From: JBCBST01 sp039819115 | GTDB taxonomy: Bacteria; Bacteroidota; Rhodothermia; Balneolales; Balneolaceae | Assembly: GCA_039819115.1 (NCBI GenBank) | Contig: JBCBST010000032.1 | Span: 1 to 29,150 of the forward strand | Direction: 5' to 3' | DNA length: 29,150 bases | In this document: one piece after another, positions 19,083 through 27,821 of the stretch | Numbering within the stretch: the first letter of the stretch is position 1 | How the letters are laid out: each line of letters begins with the position of its first letter | Notes under the pieces: model-generated | What the model was told of the DNA's origin: nothing | Seen by the model: only the letters and a program-made list of their open reading frames with translations | Database searches by the model: none | Translations under genes and position numbers: made by a program

Positions 19083-19117
19083 TTGCTTAGCCTACTCATA
19101 GCTTCTTATAAACTTTG
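19083..19117 (+). promoter_or_regulatory. Candidate promoter of the XRE-cupin gene
   Basis: TTG at 19083-19085 and TAAACTTTG at 19109-19117 resemble the Bacteroidota -33 (TTG/TTTG) and -7 (TAnnTTTG) elements, with one extra base in the -7 box. The spacing and the 45 bases to the ATG are reasonable. Based only on consensus likeness. Confidence 0.3.
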
Positions 19118-19162
19118 GTGTTAGATTAGTCATGGCTTGCTTTACCTCATCAAAAACGACCT

Positions 19163-19738
19163 ATGGATAAGAAATCACTATCGGAAATTGGAAAATCGAT
19201 CAAGCGCATTCGAAGTGAGAAAGGGCTTACCCTCACGGTGTTGGCCGAACACAGCGGGGTATCTGCCGGACTTCTATCCAGAATTGAGAATAACCGTACC
19301 ACACCCAGCTTACCCGTGTTGTTGAACATTGCCAATGCGCTCGATTCAACCCTGGCAGAAGTGGTTGAGAATGTGAATCAAAAAGTTGGGGAAGAGCTTT
19401 TTACGATTACAAGGAAGGGAGAGGGAGAAATAGAAAGCCGGTACGATTCAAAGGGGCTGGAATACGAACACTTACTGAATCGCAGCCTGCTGGGCATCAA
19501 CATGCTGATCAGCATTGTCCATATCGAACCCAACACCTATCGCAAACCCATCGGTAATGATAACGTTGAGGCGGTATATGTGTTAAAGGGAGAGGTGATT
19601 TACGGGGTGGAGCAAGAAATCATTCACCTTTCGGAGGGTGATTCTATGCTCTTCGATGGCAAAATACCTCATTCCCTCGAAAACAGGACTTCTGAGACCA
19701 CTTCCCTACTGAAAGTGTACGCGAACAGGGTGAACTGA
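19163..19738 (+). CDS. XRE-family transcriptional regulator with C-terminal cupin
   Basis: 191-aa one-component regulator. Residues about 8-64 are a helix-turn-helix of the XRE/Cro type (LAEHSGVSAGLLSRIENNRT carries the recognition helix). Residues about 112-188 are a cupin_2 sensor domain (EAVYVLKGEVIYGV, then GDSMLFDGKIPHSLEN). Proteins of this layout control local catabolic or uptake genes in response to a small ligand held in the cupin. It is divergent from the TonB-receptor operon and followed by a phosphonatase-like gene, and three similar inverted repeats in the flanking intergenic spaces are good candidates for its binding sites. Whether it represses or activates cannot be read from the sequence. 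Its metal-site histidines look incomplete, so it may bind a ligand without metal. Confidence 0.9.
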   Translation: MDKKSLSEIGKSIKRIRSEKGLTLTVLAEHSGVSAGLLSRIENNRTTPSLPVLLNIANALDSTLAEVVENVNQKVGEELFTITRKGEGEIESRYDSKGLEYEHLLNRSLLGINMLISIVHIEPNTYRKPIGNDNVEAVYVLKGEVIYGVEQEIIHLSEGDSMLFDGKIPHSLENRTSETTSLLKVYANRVN

Positions 19739-19740
19739 TT

Positions 19741-19755
19741 TTTACTATTTGTAAA
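19741..19755. promoter_or_regulatory. Candidate operator, copy 2 (perfect inverted repeat)
   Basis: TTTAC-TATTT-GTAAA, a perfect 5-bp-arm inverted repeat two bases after the regulator's stop codon, in the 121-bp gap before the phosphonatase-like gene. It shares TTTACTAT and GTAAA with copy 3 read in reverse. It would suit an operator upstream of a promoter in this gap. Confidence 0.55.
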
Positions 19756-19831
19756 CATTCTAAAAAGTCAAAAATTAAATCTTCGTTAAGGAGCATTAAA
19801 ACCACATTTATTCATTTCCGATCAATTACCT

Positions 19832-19846
19832 TTTACCTATAGTAAA
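19832..19846. promoter_or_regulatory. Candidate operator, copy 3 (perfect inverted repeat)
   Basis: TTTAC-CTATA-GTAAA, 13 bases before the phosphonatase-like ATG. Its reverse complement TTTACTATAGGTAAA lines up with copy 1 (TAACTATTGGTAAA) and copy 2 (TTTACTATTTGTAAA). Its place over the likely transcript start suggests repression of this gene when bound. Confidence 0.55.
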
Positions 19847-19859
19847 AACGAAAAGAACT

Positions 19860-20546
19860 ATGGGAATTAAACTTGTTGTATTTGATTTAGCGGGAACTAC
19901 GGTAGATGACAGCGAAGATTCAGTAAATGTGTGCTTCCGGGAAGCGCTCCAGGAACATGAAATTGACGCTCCGAGAGATTTGGTAAACTCTGTAATGGGG
20001 ATAAAAAAAATCCATGCCATTCAACAGATTCTGAAAACAGTTGCACCCGAACGGGCAACCGAAGAGACTATCACGGCTGTTCATGATCTGTTCTTGCAAA
20101 AGATTAACAACCATTACAACACATCCGACCAGGTAAAAGAAATCGACGGGGTTACGGATGTATTTCAGACGCTTAAAAATGAAGGGATAAAGGTGGCGTT
20201 CAACACCGGGTTCAGCCGATCGACCGCTGATATTATCGCCAACAGGCTGGGTTGGTATGAACATAACCTGATTGACTCCTCCGCCTGCAGTGATGAAGTA
20301 GAAAAAGGACGTCCATATCCATACATGATCGAACGAATTATGGAGCAGTTGGAATTGGAAAACACCAGCGAAGTTGCAAAAATCGGAGACACCCCTTCTG
20401 ATCTGGAAGAGGGTAAAAACGCAAATTGCGGAATCACCATCGGCGTATTGTACGGGACTCACGACCGCGAAGAGCTGGAGGGATTACCTCACGACTTCCT
20501 GGTCAACCAGATACAGGACGTGATACCCCTGCTCGTTTCGCAGTAA
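19860..20546 (+). CDS. Phosphonatase-like HAD hydrolase
   Basis: 228-aa cytosolic HAD hydrolase close to phosphonoacetaldehyde hydrolase (PhnX) and the TIGR03351 phosphonatase-like group. Motif I is FDLAGTTVDD (8-17), with Asp9 as nucleophile and Ala at the +2 position (DxAGT) as in PhnX, not the DxD of ordinary HAD phosphatases. MGIKKIH (46-52) aligns with the PhnX cap segment holding the Schiff-base lysine, so Lys49 or Lys50 may serve. NTGFSR gives motif II, EKGRPYP the lysine/arginine region, and GDTPSDLEEGKNANC the acidic metal motif. Expected chemistry is C-P bond cleavage of a phosphono-aldehyde, or phosphate removal from a similar compound. It lies 121 bases after the XRE-cupin gene with two candidate operators between. 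No aminoethylphosphonate transaminase (PhnW) is in the window, so the source of substrate is unknown. Confidence 0.88.
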   Translation: MGIKLVVFDLAGTTVDDSEDSVNVCFREALQEHEIDAPRDLVNSVMGIKKIHAIQQILKTVAPERATEETITAVHDLFLQKINNHYNTSDQVKEIDGVTDVFQTLKNEGIKVAFNTGFSRSTADIIANRLGWYEHNLIDSSACSDEVEKGRPYPYMIERIMEQLELENTSEVAKIGDTPSDLEEGKNANCGITIGVLYGTHDREELEGLPHDFLVNQIQDVIPLLVSQ

Positions 20547-20549
20547 GGT

Positions 20550-21197
20550 CTAACCGGTAAAGGCCTCGTAAAAGAACCCACCAAGACCTACCGTAAAAAC
20601 GGCGCACCCGTACAAAGCATGTTCTAAGGATGCCGCCAGCAGCGACTTCGTATCCTGGTACGTTTTGGTGAACAGGTAGCCACCAACTGCGGTAAAGATG
20701 AGGGCTACCGCATTATCATAGATGATATGAAGAAAGGAAAAACAGGCTATGCTGGCCATCATGAGTATCCAGCTCCGGGAAAAAATGGGCTTAAACCGAT
20801 GGAAGAAATAACTTCGGTAAATCAGCTCCTGCGGAAGTGCCGACACCAGGGGATAAAACACCATGATGATAAGCCAGAGCTGGGGACGTTCCCTTGGAAT
20901 GATAAACAATTGGTCAGGGAGAAATACCCAGGTTGCAACCAATAGCAGTACAAAAGCCAACCCAAACCGGATTAACATAACGCGGATGTAGGAAGCTTCT
21001 ACCTCCCACTTTAAAAGGGCCGAGGTTTCGAATGTTCGGTCCGTAACCAGAATAACCAGACAAAAGAGGGTAAATACGACGAGCGCAGGTATTTTAGGAA
21101 CCGGAAGTACATCAAAATAGAAGACCAGCGGAAGCGCGATAAAAAGCGAGATAAACTCAAGGATTAATAGGGCTTTACGCAGGTTGTTCTGATGCAT
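20550..21197 (-). CDS. CPBP-family intramembrane protease (CAAX/Abi-like)
   Basis: 215-aa membrane protein with about six to seven hydrophobic segments. The family's three active-site motifs are visible: QELIYR (123-128) in place of the usual EExxxR, FSFLH (153-157) matching FxxxH, and a late His in LEHALYG (191-197). Members are glutamic-type intramembrane endopeptidases or maturation and immunity factors. The first Glu of the EE pair is Gln here; the second, thought to be catalytic, is kept. It converges on the phosphonatase-like gene with only 3 bases between them and no clear terminator. Upstream, 135 bases separate it from the aldo/keto reductase on the same strand; this gap contains no other gene. 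Confidence 0.8.
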   Translation of the reverse strand: MHQNNLRKALLILEFISLFIALPLVFYFDVLPVPKIPALVVFTLFCLVILVTDRTFETSALLKWEVEASYIRVMLIRFGLAFVLLLVATWVFLPDQLFIIPRERPQLWLIIMVFYPLVSALPQELIYRSYFFHRFKPIFSRSWILMMASIACFSFLHIIYDNAVALIFTAVGGYLFTKTYQDTKSLLAASLEHALYGCAVFTVGLGGFFYEAFTG

Positions 21198-21332
21198 AGG
21201 AATCGTGTAATCTGCAGTCCTAACCAGAGAGAATGCCGCTTCATTCAGTCTTTTTAAGTGAACTCAATCTGCTTTGTTTACCCCCCGGCAACCGAGATAC
21301 TTCCACCCTTCTGACCAATGCTTAACCCAAAG

Positions 21333-22259
21333 CTAAGCAACGGGCATACCGCGTGAAGCCTCCAGCACCCGAAACCACTGCTGTTTATTTAGCACGATCG
21401 ACTCGGCTTTCACGGCGTTTTGAATGCGATCGATCTTTCCGGTTCCTAAAACAGGGATCATGGGCAGGGGATGGTGATGCACCCAGGCTAGGGCCAATTG
21501 ATCATAAGATACCGGGGTACCTAGTTCAGAACCCAGCTCTCCGAAGACGTAACGAATGCGATTCGCCTGCTCGGTTTGCCCCGTAAAAATGGCCCCTCCA
21601 CCCAGCGGTGACCAGATCATAGGTGCAATGCGCTGCTCCTGCAGGTAGGTAAACGTATCGTCGAACAATGGTTCGGTATGGGTTACCGAATATTGCACCT
21701 GATTGGTATACAAAGGGATATCAAGACGGGATTGCAGCAAGCGGAATTGTGCTGGAGTAAAGTTAGATACCCCTACATGTTTTACCTTTCCCTGCACCAC
21801 CGCTTCTGATAACGCACCAGCTACCTCGTCCGCATCCATCAGCATATCCGGGCGGTGGATGAGTAACAAATCCAGCTCATTTACACCAAGAAGTTGTAAG
21901 GAGCGATCCAAGGAATACCGGATATAGTCGCGGGTCGTATTGTAGTGCTTCACCTTGGTATTAGGCCGGTTATCAGAAATGAGCTGAATTCCGCACTTGG
22001 TAATGAGTTCGATTTTATCGCGTAATTCGGGAGAAAGAGCCAGGGCTTTACCAAACCGTTCCTCGCAGGTGTAGCTCCCGTAGATATCGGCATGATCAAA
22101 ACTGGTTACTCCCAGTTCTATACATTGATGGATCCATCGGTTCAGACCCTGATCATCCATCCCCCAATCGTTTAAGCGCATTACACCGGCAACGGTTTTT
22201 GAAAGGGTGAATGGAGATTCTGTTAAGCGGATTCGCTTGCTTACTGGAAGTTCGTTCAT
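21333..22259 (-). CDS. ydhF: Aldo/keto reductase, YdhF type
   Basis: 308-aa NADP-dependent oxidoreductase of the aldo/keto reductase superfamily, strongly like E. coli YdhF along its length (DHADIYG, LLLIHRPD, MDADEVA, GVSNFTPAQF, QQWFR segments). The catalytic tetrad is complete: Asp55 and Tyr60 (FDHADIYG), Lys88 (ITKCG) and His135 (LIHRP). The C-terminal PVLGTGKIDRIQNAV stretch fits the nicotinamide-cofactor phosphate site. The physiological substrate is not known for this group. It starts 12 bases after the choice-of-anchor B gene and is probably cotranscribed with it. Confidence 0.92.
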   Translation of the reverse strand: MNELPVSKRIRLTESPFTLSKTVAGVMRLNDWGMDDQGLNRWIHQCIELGVTSFDHADIYGSYTCEERFGKALALSPELRDKIELITKCGIQLISDNRPNTKVKHYNTTRDYIRYSLDRSLQLLGVNELDLLLIHRPDMLMDADEVAGALSEAVVQGKVKHVGVSNFTPAQFRLLQSRLDIPLYTNQVQYSVTHTEPLFDDTFTYLQEQRIAPMIWSPLGGGAIFTGQTEQANRIRYVFGELGSELGTPVSYDQLALAWVHHHPLPMIPVLGTGKIDRIQNAVKAESIVLNKQQWFRVLEASRGMPVA

Positions 22260-22271
22260 GAAATCTGGAGC

Positions 22272-23633
22272 TCAATCGGTATTTGGCCGAAGGATAAACA
22301 ATCCGCGGTTAATATCACTCACTATAACGACTCCACTATCAAAAAAAGGATAGTTGCTCCAGGCACCTTCAAACTCACGGTTGGGAGCATTGAAGGAACG
22401 GGGTTCCGTATCAAAAAAACCGGCCAGGCTGAGTTCAGCATTCGACAGGTCTTCAATCTCCAGCAATCGTAATCCGCTGATATAATTTGTGGCATAAACG
22501 TACTCGTCGCGCACGTACATGTTATGATCAATAGACTCGGTGTTGTGTTCATAAAACCCAACAAATACGGGTTCATCCAGATCCTGGACATCAAAAACGT
22601 AGGTTTTGGTGGTTCTCCCCAGGTTTATCTCATCCAGTTCGTCGTTCATCAGAAAATAACGCTGGTCTTCCGTAAGCCATCCCTGGTGAGAGTAATACAT
22701 TTGAGGACTGACCTGGAACCCGATGGTGGTGGGTTCTGCTTTGTTCGTAACATCCGTAATAACGAGCGACCGTTCAGCCGAGTTAAAACACACTTCTTTC
22801 CCGGCATGTTCTTCATCCGGACCGGAATAAATGACACATTGCGCATCGTGGATGTAGGCCGAGTTGGCGGAACGTCGGGGAGGGGTGGTATCCCCATAAC
22901 ACCCGGCAAACTGTGGCTCTTTCGGAGTATTCACGTCAATAATGAATAACCCACCGGTATCACAAGTCTCATTAACCGTTGCCCCGAGTACATAGGCAAA
23001 CCCGGTTTGTTCATTGATGGCGATATTATGCGCATTTCTTATTTCCTCGAATAAAACGTCTTCGGAGAACGACATTACGTCACCATTAAAACCCCGCAAC
23101 CGGGTCAGGTCGAATACCTGCATGCCGTGTGGCTGGGCATCACTTACCACATACAAATGATTGTCGTATACCTTATGGTCGCGCCATACCGAGCCCTGAG
23201 TGATCGATTTAGCATATTCCGACTCTCCGATCCCCACAAAACAAGCCGCATACTCCGGACTATCCTGAGGGATGATCGTTTTACCCTGTAACCTGGATTC
23301 CTGGAGCTTTCCAACCACGACCGGTTCGTTTGGATTGGTAATATCCACAAAAGATACTCCATCGGTTAAACCGACCAGGGCGTAATCACGTTGGGTGGAA
23401 GGATCGGTCCAGCCCCAGATATCATTCAGGTTAAAGCCCCCCAAATCCTGAGGAGATACTACAGCATATAAATCAATATCGGAACAAGGATAGGTATTCG
23501 CCGCAAGTCCATCTTCACAGGGAAATGACGGGCCCGTGACTTCATCGTCATCATTATCATCCTGGAAAATGGAGCAGGAAGACACAACCAGAACAGCTAA
23601 CACATAGCATAGGAAGAGGGAGAATCGATTCAT
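22272..23633 (-). CDS. Choice-of-anchor B family lipoprotein (LVIVD repeats)
   Basis: 453-aa surface or periplasmic lipoprotein. The signal MNRFSLFLCYVLAVLVVSSC places the lipobox Cys at residue 20, followed by an Asp-rich linker. The body has LVIVD-type beta-propeller repeats (VSFVDITNPNEPVVVG, LFIIDVNTPKEPQFAG, LVITDVTNKAEPTTIG, TYVFDVQDLDEPVFVG, LRLLEIEDLSNAELSL) and the HDAQCVIYSGPD and SHQGWLTED segments typical of the choice-of-anchor B family. In that family the core is shared while the anchoring differs between species; here it is a lipid. Function is unknown; propellers of this sort often bind partners. It is divergent from the TIGR03546 gene, with 106 bases between. Confidence 0.88.
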   Translation of the reverse strand: MNRFSLFLCYVLAVLVVSSCSIFQDDNDDDEVTGPSFPCEDGLAANTYPCSDIDLYAVVSPQDLGGFNLNDIWGWTDPSTQRDYALVGLTDGVSFVDITNPNEPVVVGKLQESRLQGKTIIPQDSPEYAACFVGIGESEYAKSITQGSVWRDHKVYDNHLYVVSDAQPHGMQVFDLTRLRGFNGDVMSFSEDVLFEEIRNAHNIAINEQTGFAYVLGATVNETCDTGGLFIIDVNTPKEPQFAGCYGDTTPPRRSANSAYIHDAQCVIYSGPDEEHAGKEVCFNSAERSLVITDVTNKAEPTTIGFQVSPQMYYSHQGWLTEDQRYFLMNDELDEINLGRTTKTYVFDVQDLDEPVFVGFYEHNTESIDHNMYVRDEYVYATNYISGLRLLEIEDLSNAELSLAGFFDTEPRSFNAPNREFEGAWSNYPFFDSGVVIVSDINRGLFILRPNTD

Positions 23634-23739
23634 TCAAAAAAATCTTTAAAAAGCGGTCTCTAATCTGACGCTTAGGTTATAAAAACATACATTCAACTCA
23701 AAACAAGAACCAAAACCATAACGTCCGTCGGTTCCGTTT

Positions 23740-24264
23740 ATGTTATTTTTACTCCGATCTATTGCCAAACTGCTTAAAGCACTCGCTTCTGAGGCAAAAC
23801 CATGGCAACTCGCACTTGGTTTTTGCTTTGGGATGATCATCGGGCTCACGCCTTTTGCGTCGCTACACAATCTGGTTATTGTGTTATTCATCATTTTGAT
23901 AAAAGTGAACATCGGCATGGTGTTCCTGGCATTTATGCTGTTCAGCGGTATTGCCTACCTTGCCGACCCCGCCTTTCATGCCTTTGGAGGATATTTACTG
24001 GAACTGGAGAGCATGCAAGCCACATGGACGCGCATGTACGATAATGAATGGTGGGCCTTAACCCGGTTCTATAATACCGTGGTAATCGGAAGCCTGGTTT
24101 GTTCCCTCCTTCTTAGCCCGGTACTATTTCCCATAGTTATCGTATTGGTTAAGCAGTACCGAACCCGGATTCATGAGCGTGTTCAGAAACTGAAAATTGT
24201 AAAAGCCCTGAAGGGCACCAAACTCTATTCTATATACCAAACTGTAAGCAGGGTGAGAGGATAA
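23740..24264 (+). CDS. TIGR03546-family membrane protein
   Basis: 174-aa inner-membrane protein of the TIGR03546 family. The N-terminal helix is followed by PWQLALGFCFGMIIGLTPFASLHN (split here for clarity at the GLTP motif), then a second hydrophobic helix, an aromatic loop (MYDNEWWALTRFYNTVV) and a further helix pair before a basic cytosolic tail. Function is unknown. Its stop is two bases before the start of the TIGR03545 gene, the usual partner, which supports both calls. Confidence 0.85.
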   Translation: MLFLLRSIAKLLKALASEAKPWQLALGFCFGMIIGLTPFASLHNLVIVLFIILIKVNIGMVFLAFMLFSGIAYLADPAFHAFGGYLLELESMQATWTRMYDNEWWALTRFYNTVVIGSLVCSLLLSPVLFPIVIVLVKQYRTRIHERVQKLKIVKALKGTKLYSIYQTVSRVRG

Positions 24265-24266
24265 TC

Positions 24267-26126
24267 ATGAGAGTTAAAGGCATTATTTTTATTGTTGTTT
24301 TAGGGGCTTTGATTGGAGCCGGTTACTTTTTTATTACCGATAGCTGGTTAGAAAAGCAGATTGAGTACCAGGCCAGCGTGGCCAACACGGCCAAGGTGGA
24401 AATTGATAACCTGAATACCGATCTGTTTGCACTGAAATTCCGATTCGATCGTATGCAGGTAACCGATCCCTCCAATACCATGCGCAATATGTTCGAACTG
24501 GGCGAAACAGAACTCGACATTGCGTTCTGGCCTCTGTTCTGGAAAAAAGTAATCATTGAGGATGTGGTCGCAACGGGTTTTGCATTGGATACCGAGCGGG
24601 CCACAGATGGATATTTCGAAATGCCGGAAGAGGATGACGACGACGATGATACACCGGAAGAACCTGGATTCATATCCGAAGCCATAACTGACGTAAAAGG
24701 GCAGGTCGCCGGAAATGCCCAGGCCCAGTTTAACGATATCAAAAGTGACATTAATACCGACAGCCTCCTCGCTGAGCTCGATTTACAAGCCATCAGCAAT
24801 ATGGATTCTCTGAAAAACGGGCTTGAGCAGAACTACACAAAATGGGAAAATACGTTAACGGACAATCCTGTCGAGGCCAGAATTGCATCCATTCAGAAAA
24901 CGGTAACGACCATTAACGTCAACGAAATCAAAGACCCGAAAAAGGCCGTTGAACAACTCAAAACCGTACAAACACTAACCAAAGAGCTGGATTCCCTTAA
25001 AAGGACGTCATCTCAGCTGAAGCGTGATTTTGAGGCGGATTTGGCCGCTTCCAGAAAAAGCGTGGGACAAATTGATGAATGGGTCCAGCAAGACATCAAC
25101 AGCGCGGTTGATATGGCCAAGCTGCCGACGTTAGATGTGCAAAGTCTGGCCGCTAACCTGTTTTCGGGCACCCTTTTACAGAACTTTGAGACGTACCTTG
25201 GATATATTCAAAAAGCCCGTGATTACGGTTCCCGTTTTTCCGACGGAGAGGAAGAGGAGGAAATCGAACGCTATGAGGGTAAAAACTATGCATTCTCGGA
25301 TAAATACAACTGGCCCGGCTTCTGGATTAAAAATGTAGAGTTATCGGGAAGAACGTTAACGGATATAGATCTGCAGGGTACCGTTACCAATATTACCAGC
25401 GAACAAGAGAAAACAGGAGTCCCTACCCTAATCGATATGAGCGGGGTAAATGCGGAGGAAACCAGCTTATCCTTAACGGGTGAATTGAATTATTTAATGG
25501 AAGAACCCAAGGAAGAATTTGTGGCCAGCTATTCGAATTTCCCGCTGGAAAATACGCGGATTTCGCCCTCCGAATTACTCCCCTACGATCTGAAGGAGGG
25601 TACCGGTGCCATCAACTCCACGCTGGCTTTGGTTGGAAAGCGAATCGATACCGAAATCGAATACGTGGCCAATCAAATTGAATTCGACTTTGAAAAAGCC
25701 GGTGAGCCAAAGTCCCGGACCGAATCCATCATCCGGACGGCCATTTCCGGTACGGATGAGATTACGGCATCGGCATTGATCGACAACGTGGATGGCCCGC
25801 TGAAGGTGAAGATCCGCTCCAATGTGGACCAGTTATTCCTGGATGCTCTGAACCAGACCATTAAGCAAGAAGTGGAAAAGGCTAAGCAGCAAATCCGGGA
25901 TGAAGTGGAAAGCCGGGTAACCGCCAAACGGGAAGAAGTGGAAGCATTCCGTGAAGAGCAGGAAGCCCGCCTGACTCAAAAGTCGGAAGAATTGCAGCAG
26001 AAAATAACCGAGCAGACCGACCAGGTTACCGCAAAAAAGAATGAGCTGGAGAAAAAGAAGAAACAGCTGGAAGATGAAGCCAAAAACAAGGTTAAAGATG
26101 CCGTGAGAAAGAAGATCGGGTTCTAA
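24267..26126 (+). CDS. TIGR03545-family AsmA-like envelope protein
   Basis: 619-aa protein anchored by one N-terminal helix (about 5-24). The next part resembles the start of AsmA-like proteins (strands with TAKVEIDNLNTDL, LGETELDIAFWPLFW, IIEDVVATGFAL). Then come an acidic run of six Asp (near residue 125), coiled-coil helices (about 150-285), a beta-rich region (about 340-520) and a Glu/Lys-rich coiled coil (about 535-615). AsmA-like proteins span the periplasm and help move lipids or assemble the outer membrane; that role is inferred. It is coupled to the TIGR03546 gene and its stop overlaps that of the MFS gene on the other strand. Confidence 0.85.
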   Translation: MRVKGIIFIVVLGALIGAGYFFITDSWLEKQIEYQASVANTAKVEIDNLNTDLFALKFRFDRMQVTDPSNTMRNMFELGETELDIAFWPLFWKKVIIEDVVATGFALDTERATDGYFEMPEEDDDDDDTPEEPGFISEAITDVKGQVAGNAQAQFNDIKSDINTDSLLAELDLQAISNMDSLKNGLEQNYTKWENTLTDNPVEARIASIQKTVTTINVNEIKDPKKAVEQLKTVQTLTKELDSLKRTSSQLKRDFEADLAASRKSVGQIDEWVQQDINSAVDMAKLPTLDVQSLAANLFSGTLLQNFETYLGYIQKARDYGSRFSDGEEEEEIERYEGKNYAFSDKYNWPGFWIKNVELSGRTLTDIDLQGTVTNITSEQEKTGVPTLIDMSGVNAEETSLSLTGELNYLMEEPKEEFVASYSNFPLENTRISPSELLPYDLKEGTGAINSTLALVGKRIDTEIEYVANQIEFDFEKAGEPKSRTESIIRTAISGTDEITASALIDNVDGPLKVKIRSNVDQLFLDALNQTIKQEVEKAKQQIRDEVESRVTAKREEVEAFREEQEARLTQKSEELQQKITEQTDQVTAKKNELEKKKKQLEDEAKNKVKDAVRKKIGF

Positions 26127-27706
26127 CCACCCGCTTCTTTTTGTTCACCCCGTGAAAACCCCACCAAAAAGAGCGTGGCTAAACCTGCTGTTCCGGCAGA
26201 AATCCACATCATCCATCGAAAGGTGTACAAAAAGGAGGATTGTACGCTACCTGTTATCTGGTCTTTCAGGGTTTGATCAATACCCTCGGGAGGGATCAAC
26301 CCTGCCATTTTAGTGGCTTCTCCCTGTAGCTGCTCTTGTATAGCTATGGGCATGGAAAGCGACTGAAAACTATCGCTTAGCTGAACAGAGAAAATCTGCA
26401 CCGCAACAATACCCAGCACAGCAATGGCCAGCATACCCGACATCCTGGAAACTGTGTTATTAATGCCTGAGGCCGTTCCTGTTTGGGCATCCGAAACGGA
26501 ATTCATTACAATGGTGGTCAGTGGCGATACAATGACTGCCATGCCCAGGCCGATTGTAAACAGTCCCGGGAAAAAAGCGATCCAGTACCCGCTCTGATCC
26601 CCTAACACCCCCAGCAATACATATCCGACCCCGTTCAGCAGCGTGCCCAAAATGAGTAATCGGCTCCCTCCTATGCGATCAACCAACGCGCCTGTAAACC
26701 GGGACAGAAAGCCCACTAACAAGGTAAAAGGCAAAAAAGCGGCTCCTGCCTGTGTTGCCGTATACCCCTGAATCTGGATCAGGTTAAAGGGTAGGAAAAA
26801 GAACATGCCACTCAGGGCAAAGTAAATGAGCAAAGTCACCGTGTTGATGCCGCTGAACGACCGGGAGTTAAAAATGGAAAGGGGCATCATCGGGTCTTTT
26901 GCGATCCGTTCATATCCGATGAAACCCATAAAACAGAGTACTCCTAAAACTAATCCGGCAATGATATAGGGATGAGAAAAGCCCCATTCCGTAGCCTGGA
27001 TAAGTGCCATGCTTAAGGCCGCCATTCCCACCACAGCTAATAAGGCTCCACCCCAATCGAGATGCCCGGAGTGCTCCTCGTCTTTGAATTCCGGCACCCT
27101 CCAAACGGTAATGATGAGTGCAACCAGGGCAATGGGAATGTTTAAAAAGAAAATAGGTCGCCAGCTGAATTCATCGACCAGCCAGCCTCCTAACATGGGA
27201 CCTATCGCCGTGGTGATGGCCGAAAACGCCGACCAGGTTCCGATGGCTTTCCCGCGTTCCTTTTGCGGGAATGCAGAACTGACCAGGGCCAGACTGTTTG
27301 GAATGAGCAGTGCCCCACCCACTCCCTGAAGAGCCCTTGCCAGGATCAAATGGAGGATATTGGGCGAAAGTCCGCACCACACCGATGCGATAAGAAACAC
27401 GATAATACCAGACAGGAACAACTTGCGCCTTCCATACCGGTCGCCCATAGACCCTCCCACCAGGATCAGCGCCGCCAGCACTACCGTATAGCTATTCACG
27501 ATCCACTGTACATCCGATAAAGAGCCGGCAAATACCTGTTGAATGGCGGGAAGGGCCACATTTACTACCGACCCATTAATAAAGGCCATGCTGGAACCGG
27601 CAATAGACCCGATGAGCACCCAGGGTTTAGCTTTTTCAGCGCAGGTTTCTTCTCCTGCCTGGGCTATAATCAGTTCGTCGCAGGGATTTTTTACGGTGCT
27701 TAGCAT
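26123..27706 (-). CDS. DHA2-family MFS efflux transporter (EmrB/QacA-like)
   Basis: 527-aa inner-membrane proton antiporter of the drug:H+ antiporter-2 family, with about 14 hydrophobic helices. Family motifs are GGSMGDRYGRRKLF (motif A, loop 2-3), LARALQGVGGALLIPNSLAL (motif B, with its Arg) and AIGPMLGGWL (motif C, antiporter signature). The substrate cannot be inferred; EmrB/QacA relatives export toxic organic cations or acids. No membrane-fusion partner or regulator is adjacent, so it may work alone. It is convergent with, and overlaps by four bases, the TIGR03545 gene. It is divergent from the TlpA-like gene. Confidence 0.93.
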   Translation of the reverse strand: MLSTVKNPCDELIIAQAGEETCAEKAKPWVLIGSIAGSSMAFINGSVVNVALPAIQQVFAGSLSDVQWIVNSYTVVLAALILVGGSMGDRYGRRKLFLSGIIVFLIASVWCGLSPNILHLILARALQGVGGALLIPNSLALVSSAFPQKERGKAIGTWSAFSAITTAIGPMLGGWLVDEFSWRPIFFLNIPIALVALIITVWRVPEFKDEEHSGHLDWGGALLAVVGMAALSMALIQATEWGFSHPYIIAGLVLGVLCFMGFIGYERIAKDPMMPLSIFNSRSFSGINTVTLLIYFALSGMFFFLPFNLIQIQGYTATQAGAAFLPFTLLVGFLSRFTGALVDRIGGSRLLILGTLLNGVGYVLLGVLGDQSGYWIAFFPGLFTIGLGMAVIVSPLTTIVMNSVSDAQTGTASGINNTVSRMSGMLAIAVLGIVAVQIFSVQLSDSFQSLSMPIAIQEQLQGEATKMAGLIPPEGIDQTLKDQITGSVQSSFLYTFRWMMWISAGTAGLATLFLVGFSRGEQKEAGG

Positions 27707-27821
27707 GGAATCATGGCGTTAAGAATACAAGAACGTACAGGCTACCGGGCAATAAACCATGTTAAGAATTTGTGATAGAACCCATGACTGAATACCCTAC
27801 TTTCCAAGAAACGAAAAAACC

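Noticed and set aside
21319..21339. TGCTTA-N9-TAAGCA hairpin at the end of the aldo/keto reductase gene
   Set aside because: The stem is short, AT-rich and has no T-run, so it does not qualify as a terminator.
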